In this document: positions 56,329 to 64,000 of the stretch, piece after piece
Numbering within the stretch: the stretch's first letter is position 1
How the letters are laid out: the number at the start of each line of letters is the position of its first letter
Assembly: GCA_020161575.1 (NCBI GenBank)
Contig: JAIUNR010000005.1
Span: 124,001-188,000 of the forward strand
Reading direction: 5' to 3'
Source of the DNA: Pseudomonadota bacterium
GTDB taxonomy: Bacteria; Pseudomonadota; Alphaproteobacteria; Rhizobiales; Beijerinckiaceae
DNA length: 64,000 bases
The notes under the pieces: model-generated
The model's database searches: none
Told to the model about the DNA's origin: nothing
The model's input: the letters and a program-made list of their open reading frames with translations, nothing else
Translations under genes and position numbers: made by a program

Positions 56329-58338
56329 ATGTCGAGTTCAAAACAAGGGCATACGGAAGCGGCACCGGCAGAATGGTTCGATGATGACGAGCTTCCCACG
56401 AGCGCAACCGCCAGCGGGACGATCGGCGACGTGATCGCCGCCAGGCTCGCCCGGCGCGATCTCATCAAGGGCGCGCTCGCAAGCTCGGTGCTCGCCGTCG
56501 CGCTGCCGGAAGGGTTCATGGCCGCGCAGCCGGCGAAAGCACAAGGAGCGCCGCAGGGCGCGGCCTCTGCCTTCTCCTTCAAGGAAGTGCCGGCGAAAGT
56601 GACCGGCGATCATGAGGTCGCCGAAGGTTATGACGCCGACATCCTTATCCGCTGGGGCGACCCGGTCCTGCCCGGCGCTGCCGATTTCCAGCCGCGGCAG
56701 CAGAGCAAGGCGAGCCAGGCCAAGCAATTTGGCTACAACAACGATTTCCTTGGCTATTTTCCGATCGATGGCAGCAAGCGCGGCCTGCTCGCGGTGAACC
56801 ACGAATACACCTCCACCGAGCTGCTCTTTTCCGGCCTGAAGAGCGTCGCGGAGGCGCGCAACGCCGCAACAAAGCAGCTCACGAAGGAAACATCGGAAGT
56901 CGAGATGATGGCCCATGGCGGATCCGTCATCGAGGTCGAACGCGGCGGCGACGGAAAATGGAAGGTGGTGCCGAATTCGCGCTATGCGCGGCGCATCACA
57001 GCCGAAACGCCAATGGAGATCACAGGCCCGGCGGCCGGCCACGAGCGGATGAAAACCAATGCCGATCCCTCGGGCAAGCTCGTGCTGGGAATGCTCAACA
57101 ATTGCGCCGGCGGCACCACGCCCTGGGGCACCTGGGTGACCTGCGAGGAGAACATCAACTACTACTTCCTCGGCCCCCTGCCTGAAGGACACCGCGAGAG
57201 CGCGAACTGGAAGCGCTATGGCCTGCCGGGCAGACGCTACGCCTGGGGCAATTACTTCGACCGCTTCAAGGTCGAGAAAGAACCGAACGAGGTCAACCGC
57301 TTCGGCTGGATCGTCGAGATCGATCCCTTCGACCCGAATTCGACCCCGAAGAAGCGGACCGCGCTTGGTCGTTTCAAGCACGAGGGCGCAGCGGGAATCA
57401 TCAACCCTGCCGGTGGCCAATACGTGCTCTATTCCGGCGATGATCAGATCGAGGATTACTGCTACCGCTTCGTCACCAAGGGCAAGGTCGATACGGCCAA
57501 TCGCGCGGCCAATCGCGATCTGCTCGACGAAGGCGTGCTCTCGGTGGCGAGATTCGACGCAGATGGCACGATGCGCTGGCTCCCGCTTGTCTTCGGACAA
57601 GGGCCGCTCACGCCCGCCAACGGCTTCCAAAGCCAGGCCGATGTGCTCATCGAGACACGGCGTGCGGCCGATCTTCTCGGGGCGACCAAGCTCGACCGGC
57701 CGGAGGATGTCGAGGCCAATCCGGTGACCGGCAAGATCTACGTGATGCTGACGAAGAACGCGACCCGCAAGGCGGACAAGCTCGACGCGGCCAATCCGCG
57801 CCCGGCCAATGTCCATGGCCATATCCTTGAACTCACGCCGCCCGGCGGGGATCAGGCGGCAGATGTGTTCAAATGGGAAATCCTCGTCAAATGCGGCGAT
57901 CCGTCGGTGGCGGCTGTCGGCGCGACCTTCAACCCGATGACTTCCAAGGATGGCTGGTTTTCCAACCCGGACAATTGCGCCTTCGACGCCATGGGGCGCC
58001 TCTGGGTGACGACCGACGGCAACGCCGACGATTTCAACGGCCGCGCCGATGGCGTATGGGCGGTGGATACGGAAGGCGCGGCACGCGGCACCTCCAAGCA
58101 TTTCTATCGCACGCCGGCGGGCGCCGAGATGTGCGGCCCCTGCTTCACGCCGGACATGGAGACCTTCTTCGTCGCGGTTCAGCACCCCGGCGAGGATGGC
58201 AAGGAATGGCTGGCCTGGGGCCGGGACTCCACCTTCGACGATCCCTCCACCCGTTGGCCCGATTTCAAGGACGGCGTGCCGCCCCGCCCATCGATCGTCG
58301 CCATCACCCGTAAGGGCGGCGGCAAGATCGGCGTATAA
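56329..58338 (+). CDS. PhoX-family (DUF839) exported phosphatase-like protein
   Basis: This 669-residue protein has a twin-arginine signal (LARRDLIKGALASSVLAVAL, about 42-61) after a longer than usual N-terminus. The PhoX/DUF839 core includes GLLAVNHEYTSTELLF, LNNCAGGTTPWGTWVTCEEN (calcium/iron active-site block), RFGWIVEIDPFDPNSTPKKR, and FNPMTSKDGWFSNPDNCAFD. Members are calcium- and iron-dependent alkaline phosphatases active in the periplasm. No Pho box is visible upstream, so a phosphate-starvation role is not supported by regulation. An AGGAGG ribosome site precedes ATG 56329. Confidence 0.88.
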   Translation: MSSSKQGHTEAAPAEWFDDDELPTSATASGTIGDVIAARLARRDLIKGALASSVLAVALPEGFMAAQPAKAQGAPQGAASAFSFKEVPAKVTGDHEVAEGYDADILIRWGDPVLPGAADFQPRQQSKASQAKQFGYNNDFLGYFPIDGSKRGLLAVNHEYTSTELLFSGLKSVAEARNAATKQLTKETSEVEMMAHGGSVIEVERGGDGKWKVVPNSRYARRITAETPMEITGPAAGHERMKTNADPSGKLVLGMLNNCAGGTTPWGTWVTCEENINYYFLGPLPEGHRESANWKRYGLPGRRYAWGNYFDRFKVEKEPNEVNRFGWIVEIDPFDPNSTPKKRTALGRFKHEGAAGIINPAGGQYVLYSGDDQIEDYCYRFVTKGKVDTANRAANRDLLDEGVLSVARFDADGTMRWLPLVFGQGPLTPANGFQSQADVLIETRRAADLLGATKLDRPEDVEANPVTGKIYVMLTKNATRKADKLDAANPRPANVHGHILELTPPGGDQAADVFKWEILVKCGDPSVAAVGATFNPMTSKDGWFSNPDNCAFDAMGRLWVTTDGNADDFNGRADGVWAVDTEGAARGTSKHFYRTPAGAEMCGPCFTPDMETFFVAVQHPGEDGKEWLAWGRDSTFDDPSTRWPDFKDGVPPRPSIVAITRKGGGKIGV

Positions 58339-58360
58339 TCAAGGCCGTTGCTGACCGGAC

Positions 58361-58397
58361 GGAAGGCGGCGCGGAGCAATCCCGCCGCCTTCCTTCG
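58361..58397 (+). terminator. Hairpin terminator after the PhoX-like gene
   Basis: GGAAGGCGGCG and CGCCGCCTTCC form a perfect 11-bp stem around an 11-nt loop. The following TTCGTTTC is only moderately T-rich, so termination may be partial. Confidence 0.65.
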
Positions 58398-58464
58398 TTT
58401 CAGCGCCAGCCCTGCTCGATCCACAGCCATTGATCCGCGAGACGCCATCCGCCACATTCCCGGC

Positions 58465-59262
58465 ATGGGATTCGTGAACAGCCTACTCGACCGCTTCGGC
58501 CATTGGATCGCGCGACGCATTACAGATGTCGCAACTCATTACGAGCCGTATGCCGCCAGCCGGCCCGATTTCGTCGCCCGCGTCATCCAGCCCGGCGATA
58601 TCCTGCTGATCGAGGGCGGACGCACCAAGATCACGGCCTCGATCAAGTATCTCACGCAATCGACCTGGAGCCATGCGGCGCTTTTCATCGGCGACGCCCA
58701 TGGCGGCAAGGATTCCGAGGGGCGCGCGCTGAACCTCGTCGAGGCGGAGCTGGGCTACGGCATCATCGCCTCCCCGCTCGAGAAATACGCGAGCTACAAT
58801 ACCCGCATCTGCCGCCCCGTGGGGCTCACGCCGGAAGACCGCGACAAGGTGATCGCCTATGCCGTCGCGCGGATCGGCGGACACTATGACCTCAAGAACG
58901 TGATCGACCTGCTGCGCTTCCTGCTCCCCAATCCGCCGATTCCGCAGCGCTTCCGGCGGCGCCTGCTCGCGCTCGGCTCCGGCGAACCGACGCGCGCGAT
59001 CTGCTCGACACTGATCGCCGCCGCTTTCGAATCCGTGCGCTATCCCATCCTGCCGATGATCGAGCAGAGTTCGGAGGTGGATGGCATGGGCCGCGCGCGG
59101 CGGCGCGAGGTGCTGCATATCCGCCATTCCTCCCTCTTCACGCCGCGCGATTTCGATGTCTCGCCCTTTTTCCGCATCGTGAAACCGACGATCGAACTGG
59201 GTTTCGACTACAAGGCCATGGAGTGGAGCGATACCGGCGGCACGGCGGAAAAGGTCCGATAA
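58465..59262 (+). CDS. YiiX/YaeF-type permuted papain-like (NlpC/P60-related) protein
   Basis: This 265-residue protein starts at ATG 58465 (MGFVNSLLDR). The permuted papain-like fold is suggested by IQPGDILLIEGGRTKITASI, STWSHAALFIGD (histidine), NLVEAELGYGI, and EPTRAICSTLIAAAFESVRY (catalytic cysteine). Members may cleave amide or lipid bonds; the substrate is unknown. No signal peptide is evident, so it may be cytoplasmic. It lies between the PhoX-like gene and parE, all rightward, but separated by a hairpin. Confidence 0.8.
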   Translation: MGFVNSLLDRFGHWIARRITDVATHYEPYAASRPDFVARVIQPGDILLIEGGRTKITASIKYLTQSTWSHAALFIGDAHGGKDSEGRALNLVEAELGYGIIASPLEKYASYNTRICRPVGLTPEDRDKVIAYAVARIGGHYDLKNVIDLLRFLLPNPPIPQRFRRRLLALGSGEPTRAICSTLIAAAFESVRYPILPMIEQSSEVDGMGRARRREVLHIRHSSLFTPRDFDVSPFFRIVKPTIELGFDYKAMEWSDTGGTAEKVR

Positions 59263-59390
59263 TCCCGCGCTTTCCCGCCGGGCTTGGGGAGAAGCCGATC
59301 CTCGCCCTTCCCTCGGCGCAAGCTGTGGCATAGTGAGGGGTGGCGAATCACGTTTCGTTCCCGTCGGACATTCGCGCAGCAGGAACCTTC

Positions 59391-61535
59391 ATGACCTCGA
59401 AACAATCCCCCGCGCAGGATCTCTTCGGCGAGCTTGAGAAAGCAGCGCGGGACATGGCGCGTCAAAGCGGGGTCGAGACGCCGAAATCCACCCCGCCGCG
59501 CGCCGCGAACGAGGCTCAGCCGCCGGCGCCCACGCCTACCACCGGCAGCGCGGGCGGCAGTGGCAAGGCACCCTCCCCCCCGCCCCCGCCCCCCGGTGGC
59601 TCCGGCGGGTATGACGGCTCCGCGATCGAGGTTCTCGAAGGGCTTGAGCCCGTGCGCCGCCGTCCCGGCATGTATATCGGCGGCACGGACGAGAAAGCGC
59701 TTCACCATCTCTTCGCCGAGGTGCTCGACAATTCGATGGACGAGGCGGTAGCCGGACACGCGACCTTCATCGATATCGAACTCGATGCCGAAGGCTTCCT
59801 CTGCGTGACCGATAACGGGCGCGGCATTCCGGTCGATCCCCATCCGAAATTTCCCGGCAAATCCTCGCTCGAAATCGTGATGTGCACGCTGCATGCCGGC
59901 GGCAAGTTCGACAGCAAGGTCTACGAGACCTCGGGAGGCCTGCACGGGGTGGGCATCTCGGTGGTCAACGCGCTCTCCGAATTCGTCGAGGTCGAGGTCG
60001 CGCGCGAGCAGCAGCTCTACCGGATGCGGTTCTCCCGCGGCATCCCGCAAGGGGCACTCGAACATCTGGGCGCAATCCGCAACCGGCGCGGCACCAAGGT
60101 GAGATTCAGGCCCGATCCCGAAATCTTCAAGGCTGGCGCGCATTTCTCGCCTGCGCGGCTTTTCCGCATGGCGCGTTCGAAGGCCTATCTTTTCGGCGGC
60201 GTCGAGATCCGCTGGTCCTGCGCACCGGGCCTGCTGCCGGCGGGCGGCGATACGCCTGAAAAGGCGGTTCTGCGCTTCCCCGGCGGCCTCAAGGATTATC
60301 TCGCCCGCGAGATCGAGGGCAAGACGCTGGTGGTGGACGACATGTTCGCCGGCAAGCTCGACAAGCAGGGTCATGGTGCCTGCGAATGGGCGATCGCCTG
60401 GTACGCCCATGACGATGGCGCCGTCTCCTCCTATTGCAACACGATCCCCACCGGCGACGGCGGCACGCATGAAAGCGGCCTGCGCGTCGCGCTGCTGCGC
60501 GGCCTCAAGGATCATGCCGAACGCATCGGCCAGGCCAAGCGCGCCGCGCAGATCACGACCGACGACATCATGACCGGCGCGGCGGTGATGCTCTCGGTCT
60601 TCATCCGAGAGCCGGAATTCGTCGGCCAGACCAAGGATAAACTGGCGACGGTGGAGGCAAGCCGCATTGTCGATGCCGCCGTGCGTGACGCTTTCGACCA
60701 TTGGCTCGCCGGCAACCCAGCCATGGCCGGCAAATTGTTCGATTTCGTCGTCGAACGCGCTGAAGATCGCCTGCGCCGCCGCGCCGAGAAGGACGTGCAA
60801 CGCAAAACCGCCGTGCGCAAGCTGCGCCTGCCCGGCAAGCTCGCCGATTGCTCCTCCTCCAATCTGGCTGAAACGGAACTCTTCATCGTCGAGGGCGATT
60901 CGGCGGGCGGTTCCGCCAAGCAGGGGCGTGACCGCGCGACGCAGGCGATCCTGCCTTTGCGCGGCAAGATCCTCAACGTCGCCAATGCCGGGCGCGACAA
61001 GCTCGCCGCCAACCAGCAGATCGCCGATCTCGTCCTCGCCTTGGGCTGCGGTTCCGGCAGCCAGTATCGCGCGGAGGATCTACGCTACGGCAAGGTCATC
61101 ATCATGACCGACGCGGATGTCGACGGCGCGCATATCGCCTCGCTGCTGATCACGTTCTTCTACCGCCAGATGCCGAAGCTGATCGATGCCGGCCATCTCT
61201 ATCTCGCGGTGCCGCCGCTCTTCGTCATCAAGCATGGCGGAAAATCCACCTATGCCCGTGACGAAGCGGAACGCGACCGTCTGCTCGCCACGCAGTTCAA
61301 GGGCAAGAAGCCGGAAATCGGCCGGTTCAAGGGCCTCGGCGAGATGATGGCGAGCCAGCTCAAGGAAACCACGATGGACCCGAAGAAGCGGCTGCTGCTT
61401 CAGGTTCGCGTGGTCGCCGACGAGAGAAGCGAAACCGAGGATTCGGTGGAACGCCTGATGGGCAACAAGCCCGAGGCGCGCTTCGCCTTCATCCAGGAGC
61501 GCGCGGCCTTCGCCGATGAGTTGATCGACGTGTGA
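59391..61535 (+). CDS. parE: DNA topoisomerase IV subunit B
   Basis: This 714-residue subunit decatenates chromosomes with ParC. The start is ATG 59391 behind AGGAA. Residues 1-75 are a low-complexity Pro/Gly/Ala extension containing a run of eight prolines, beyond the usual ParE N-terminus. The GHKL ATPase follows (MYIGGTDEKALHHLFAEVLD; TDNGRGIPVD; SGGLHGVGISVVNALS), then the Toprim domain with EGDSAGGSAKQGRDR and TDADVDGAHIA. The KQGRDRxxQAILPLRGKILN block separates it from GyrB. parC is not in the window. Confidence 0.95.
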   Translation: MTSKQSPAQDLFGELEKAARDMARQSGVETPKSTPPRAANEAQPPAPTPTTGSAGGSGKAPSPPPPPPGGSGGYDGSAIEVLEGLEPVRRRPGMYIGGTDEKALHHLFAEVLDNSMDEAVAGHATFIDIELDAEGFLCVTDNGRGIPVDPHPKFPGKSSLEIVMCTLHAGGKFDSKVYETSGGLHGVGISVVNALSEFVEVEVAREQQLYRMRFSRGIPQGALEHLGAIRNRRGTKVRFRPDPEIFKAGAHFSPARLFRMARSKAYLFGGVEIRWSCAPGLLPAGGDTPEKAVLRFPGGLKDYLAREIEGKTLVVDDMFAGKLDKQGHGACEWAIAWYAHDDGAVSSYCNTIPTGDGGTHESGLRVALLRGLKDHAERIGQAKRAAQITTDDIMTGAAVMLSVFIREPEFVGQTKDKLATVEASRIVDAAVRDAFDHWLAGNPAMAGKLFDFVVERAEDRLRRRAEKDVQRKTAVRKLRLPGKLADCSSSNLAETELFIVEGDSAGGSAKQGRDRATQAILPLRGKILNVANAGRDKLAANQQIADLVLALGCGSGSQYRAEDLRYGKVIIMTDADVDGAHIASLLITFFYRQMPKLIDAGHLYLAVPPLFVIKHGGKSTYARDEAERDRLLATQFKGKKPEIGRFKGLGEMMASQLKETTMDPKKRLLLQVRVVADERSETEDSVERLMGNKPEARFAFIQERAAFADELIDV

Positions 61536-61743
61536 GGCCCTGACGCGCGATGCGGAAATCCGCTCGCGCGGGAATGCGCGTCGTCGCGCCACAACGCCAT
61601 GATCAGAGAACCAGCAAGCCCCCGCCGCCAGCTCAAGGCGGGGCGGTCTCAGTAGTAGCCATTCAATCTTAAGCGTTTTTTTAGCGTGTTCAGGTAGCTA
61701 ACGGTGACCCGAGAAGAGGGACTTAGGAAAGAATTCCAAGCCA

Positions 61744-63456
61744 ATGAAAACAATTTCAGCACGCCTTGTTTCTGCGCTTGTCGCGCTTTTCCTTTGTACT
61801 CTTGCGCTGGCGGCCATCTCGATCAGCACACAATGGGCGCAGGAGACCGCGCTCGAAAAACTAAATGCCGAAGTCATTGTCCCCTTGCGTGACCTGAAAA
61901 CCATTTCAGATCGCTATTCCTCAGACATTATCGACACCGCCCACAAGGCGAGAAGCGGCGCTGTTCCCTTCGATCGCGCCCAGAGCAATGTGCGGGACGG
62001 CCTGTCCGAGATCGATTCGATCTGGTCGCGCGTGGCGAAGGCGAACCATGGCGAGCAAGAAAGAAACGTCATCCGCGAGATCGAGAGCGCCCTCGGTGAC
62101 GCGCGGCGTGCCGGCGAGAAGCTGGGCCAGATCCTTGGCGCCAAAGATCAGGCACGGCTCGACAGCTTCGTCACGAAGGAAATGTATGGCGCAATCGACC
62201 CCGCGACACAGCGGGTGGATGCGCTCGCGGCGATCAAACTCGAAAATGGCCGGTTAATCATCAAAAACACCCATGAGGTCGAACAGAATTCGTTGAAGCT
62301 GCTGATGCTGGTGAGCCTCGTGGCGATCATGCTTTGCATCGGCGCGATTTCCTTCGTTGTCACGAAAGTCATCCGCCCGCTCAAACGCTCGATCGCGACC
62401 ATGAGCGCGCTGGCGGCCAGCACGGTGGCTTCTTCACAAAACGGCGAGGAGCGGCTCTTGCAGCTCAACGCCATTTCGATTGACGGCGCGGAGCGCAAGG
62501 ATGAACTGGGCGAAATGGCGCGTACGCTCGTCACGTTCAAGGAAGCGGGGATCGAGCGTCAGCGGCTGCGCATCGAAAGTGAGGCCGATCTGGCCGGGCG
62601 CCACAATCGCGCCGATCAGATCGAGGCCGCCATTACCGATTTCGAACGCGCCGCAATGTCGATCGTTGCCAGCGTCGCCACATCCTCTACCGAGCTTGAA
62701 GCTTCCGCGAGAACCATGATGGACATCGCCTCCACCGCGAGCGAGCAATCCACCATGGTTGCCGCCGCCTCCTACGAGGCTGCCGTGACCGTTCGCAGCC
62801 TCGCCGAGACCGGCGACCAGCTCGCCAGTTCCATCGACGAGATCGGACGGCAGGCCGAGCAATCCTCGGGCTATGCCTCCAAGGCCGCCGAGAAGGCACA
62901 GCGCGCCGAGGAAACCGTCGCACGCCTGACGCGCGCCGGCTCTTCCATCGTCGAGGTGATCGACCTCATCAAATCCGTCGCCAGCCAGACAAACCTCCTC
63001 GCGCTCAACGCCACGATCGAAGCTGCCCGCGCCGGCGAGGCCGGCAGGGGATTCGCGGTCGTTGCGGCGGAAGTCAAGGAACTCGCCGGACAGACCTCAC
63101 GCGCCACGGATGTGATCGCTGAACATGTCGGTGCCATCCAGCAGGCATCGCAGGAGGCAACGGGCTCGATGGACGAGATCAAGCGGATGATCGAGGAGAT
63201 CAATCAGGTCGCTTCCTCGATCGCTGTCGCCGTCACCGAGCAGAGCATGGCTACCAAGGGCATCGCGGACAACGTCCAGCAGGTCGCGCAGGGCACGACC
63301 AACGCTTCCGAAGGAATCGCCGTGGTCAGCGAGGCAGCAACCAATACCGGGGTCGCGGCCGATCACGTCCTGAGCGCCTCGGCGGAACTGGCGCGCCAGA
63401 GCCAGGCCATGCGCGACAACGTTGATCTTTTCCTCGAGCGCGTCCGCCGCGCCTGA
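61744..63456 (+). CDS. Methyl-accepting chemotaxis protein with a four-helix-bundle sensor
   Basis: This 570-residue inner-membrane chemoreceptor has TM1 at about 8-28, a helical periplasmic 4HB-type sensor (30-183), TM2 at about 184-208, a HAMP domain (about 209-290), and a cytoplasmic signalling domain. The tip sequence [20 protein letters not shown] is nearly identical to that of the receptor at 9078-10820, although the sensors differ. The ligand is unknown. The 208-bp gap after parE has no terminator with a T-run and no clear promoter. Confidence 0.93.
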   Translation: MKTISARLVSALVALFLCTLALAAISISTQWAQETALEKLNAEVIVPLRDLKTISDRYSSDIIDTAHKARSGAVPFDRAQSNVRDGLSEIDSIWSRVAKANHGEQERNVIREIESALGDARRAGEKLGQILGAKDQARLDSFVTKEMYGAIDPATQRVDALAAIKLENGRLIIKNTHEVEQNSLKLLMLVSLVAIMLCIGAISFVVTKVIRPLKRSIATMSALAASTVASSQNGEERLLQLNAISIDGAERKDELGEMARTLVTFKEAGIERQRLRIESEADLAGRHNRADQIEAAITDFERAAMSIVASVATSSTELEASARTMMDIASTASEQSTMVAAASYEAAVTVRSLAETGDQLASSIDEIGRQAEQSSGYASKAAEKAQRAEETVARLTRAGSSIVEVIDLIKSVASQTNLLALNATIEAARAGEAGRGFAVVAAEVKELAGQTSRATDVIAEHVGAIQQASQEATGSMDEIKRMIEEINQVASSIAVAVTEQSMATKGIADNVQQVAQGTTNASEGIAVVSEAATNTGVAADHVLSASAELARQSQAMRDNVDLFLERVRRA

Positions 63457-63458
63457 AC

Positions 63459-63484
63459 GAAAAAGGCGGGCTTTGGCCCGCCTT
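63459..63484. terminator. Bidirectional terminator between the chemoreceptor and the LTXXQ gene
   Basis: AAGGCGGG and CCCGCCTT form a perfect 8-bp stem around CTTTGG. The minus strand continues TTTTTCG, a good T-run for the leftward gene; the plus side (TTCCC) is weaker. Confidence 0.8.
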
Positions 63485-63487
63485 CCC

Positions 63488-64000
63488 TCAGCGCCGGGGC
63501 TGGCCGGGCGCCCCTTCCTGCATCATCGGGCCACGACGATGCCGGCGATCGGCCAGCTCATCCACGCGCTGCTTCTGCTTGTCGTCCAGCGCGGCGTAAA
63601 AGCTTCGGACGGCGCCCGTATTCTTTTCCGCCGCATCCGCAGCCTTGCGCAGCATCTTCGCCATCCGCTCGAAGCGCTCAGGCGCGGGCGCGCCCTGTTC
63701 CACGAAGTTGTTGCAAGCTTCGTCGCGCAACTCCTTGAGCGCCGGGACAATCGCCGTGGCGAGTTTGTCGAGTTCGGCATTCTGCGCCGATGTCAGATCG
63801 AGATCGGCCTTGAGGAAGGCGCGGGCGACACCCTCGTAGCGCAATGGGTTGCGCTCGCACATGCGCTGCATGCGGGCGGCATCCTGTGCTCCGTGCATAA
63901 CGCGGCCATGCCAGCCGTAGCCACCGCCGAGCACAGGTCCGTACCCGCTCCGTGACCAATCGGCGATAGCGACACCCGCGCCGATAGTCAGGATGGCGCC
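63488..64000 (-). CDS. LTXXQ-type (Spy/CpxP-like) periplasmic protein, 5' end outside the window
   Basis: The frame is open to the window edge (about 170 codons visible), so the true start is beyond 64000; a GTG at 63934 is internal. The visible N-terminal residues (ILTIGAGVAIADW) look like part of a signal or membrane segment. The rest is helical with ADLDLTSAQNAELDKLATAI, an LTxxQ repeat of the Spy/CpxP family, and ALDDKQKQRVDELADRRHRR, a second imperfect one. Such proteins are small periplasmic chaperones or metal-stress proteins. A terminator follows the stop. Confidence 0.75.
   Translation of the reverse strand, partial: GAILTIGAGVAIADWSRSGYGPVLGGGYGWHGRVMHGAQDAARMQRMCERNPLRYEGVARAFLKADLDLTSAQNAELDKLATAIVPALKELRDEACNNFVEQGAPAPERFERMAKMLRKAADAAEKNTGAVRSFYAALDDKQKQRVDELADRRHRRGPMMQEGAPGQPRR

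Overview
The window reads as about 64 kb of chromosomal DNA from a GC-rich (low-to-mid 60s % by eye) alphaproteobacterium, most likely of the Hyphomicrobiales (Rhizobiales). The main reasons are three conserved neighbourhoods. One is nuoA-N followed by birA, RNase J, methylmalonyl-CoA epimerase, DUF1467, proS, lolC and lolD. The second is tig, clpP, clpX and lon. The third is ppk, ppx, rnd and aspS. A short type of prolyl-tRNA synthetase, a long NuoE with an extra C-terminal domain, and typical alphaproteobacterial intergenic palindromes agree. The genus cannot be named from the sequence alone.

Layout. 1-5.8 kb: a surface-glycan cluster (GT11 fucosyltransferase-like, a GT-A-like protein, GT61-like, FkbM and DUF268 methyltransferases, MsbA-type exporter). 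5.9-14.6 kb: aspS, rnd, a chemoreceptor, ppx and ppk; ppk has a well-formed Pho box. 14.7-18.1 kb: lolD, lolC, proS. 18.3-19.6 kb: a class V aminotransferase on the opposite strand, with a short leader peptide and a terminator-like hairpin in its leader. 19.6-39.7 kb: one long leftward block from a candidate extended -10 promoter through nuoA-N into birA, rnj, mce and DUF1467. This operon carries three extra genes (four-helix-bundle protein, proline-rich secreted protein, lipoprotein) and two palindromic repeats. 39.7-43.9 kb: a drug/metabolite transporter, then three tRNAs interspersed with small exported proteins, two of them related ClpP-fold (COG3904-like) proteins. 44-51.8 kb: lon, clpX, clpP, a BenE transporter and tig. 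51.9-55.9 kb: tRNA-Leu, a copper-ligand-depleted multicopper-oxidase-fold protein, glnB and glnA. 56-64 kb: PhoX-like protein, permuted papain-fold amidase-like protein, parE, a second chemoreceptor, and a partial LTXXQ-type protein.

How the parts work together. The nuo block encodes a complete 14-subunit complex I. Lon, ClpXP and trigger factor form a proteostasis block. Ppk and Ppx make and degrade polyphosphate, with ppk probably under PhoB. GlnB and GlnA form the nitrogen-assimilation pair, with a sigma-54-like element between them. LolC and LolD belong to lipoprotein release.

The most unusual items are: (1) a 465-bp element between nuoC and nuoD, bounded by 32-nt imperfect inverted repeats and carrying a 23S-intervening-sequence-type four-helix-bundle gene whose GTG start lies inside the repeat; (2) the leader-peptide and hairpin arrangement before the aminotransferase; (3) two extra exported-protein genes inside the nuo operon; (4) the degenerate multicopper oxidase. 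No CRISPR array, transposase, integrase, restriction system or phage gene was seen.
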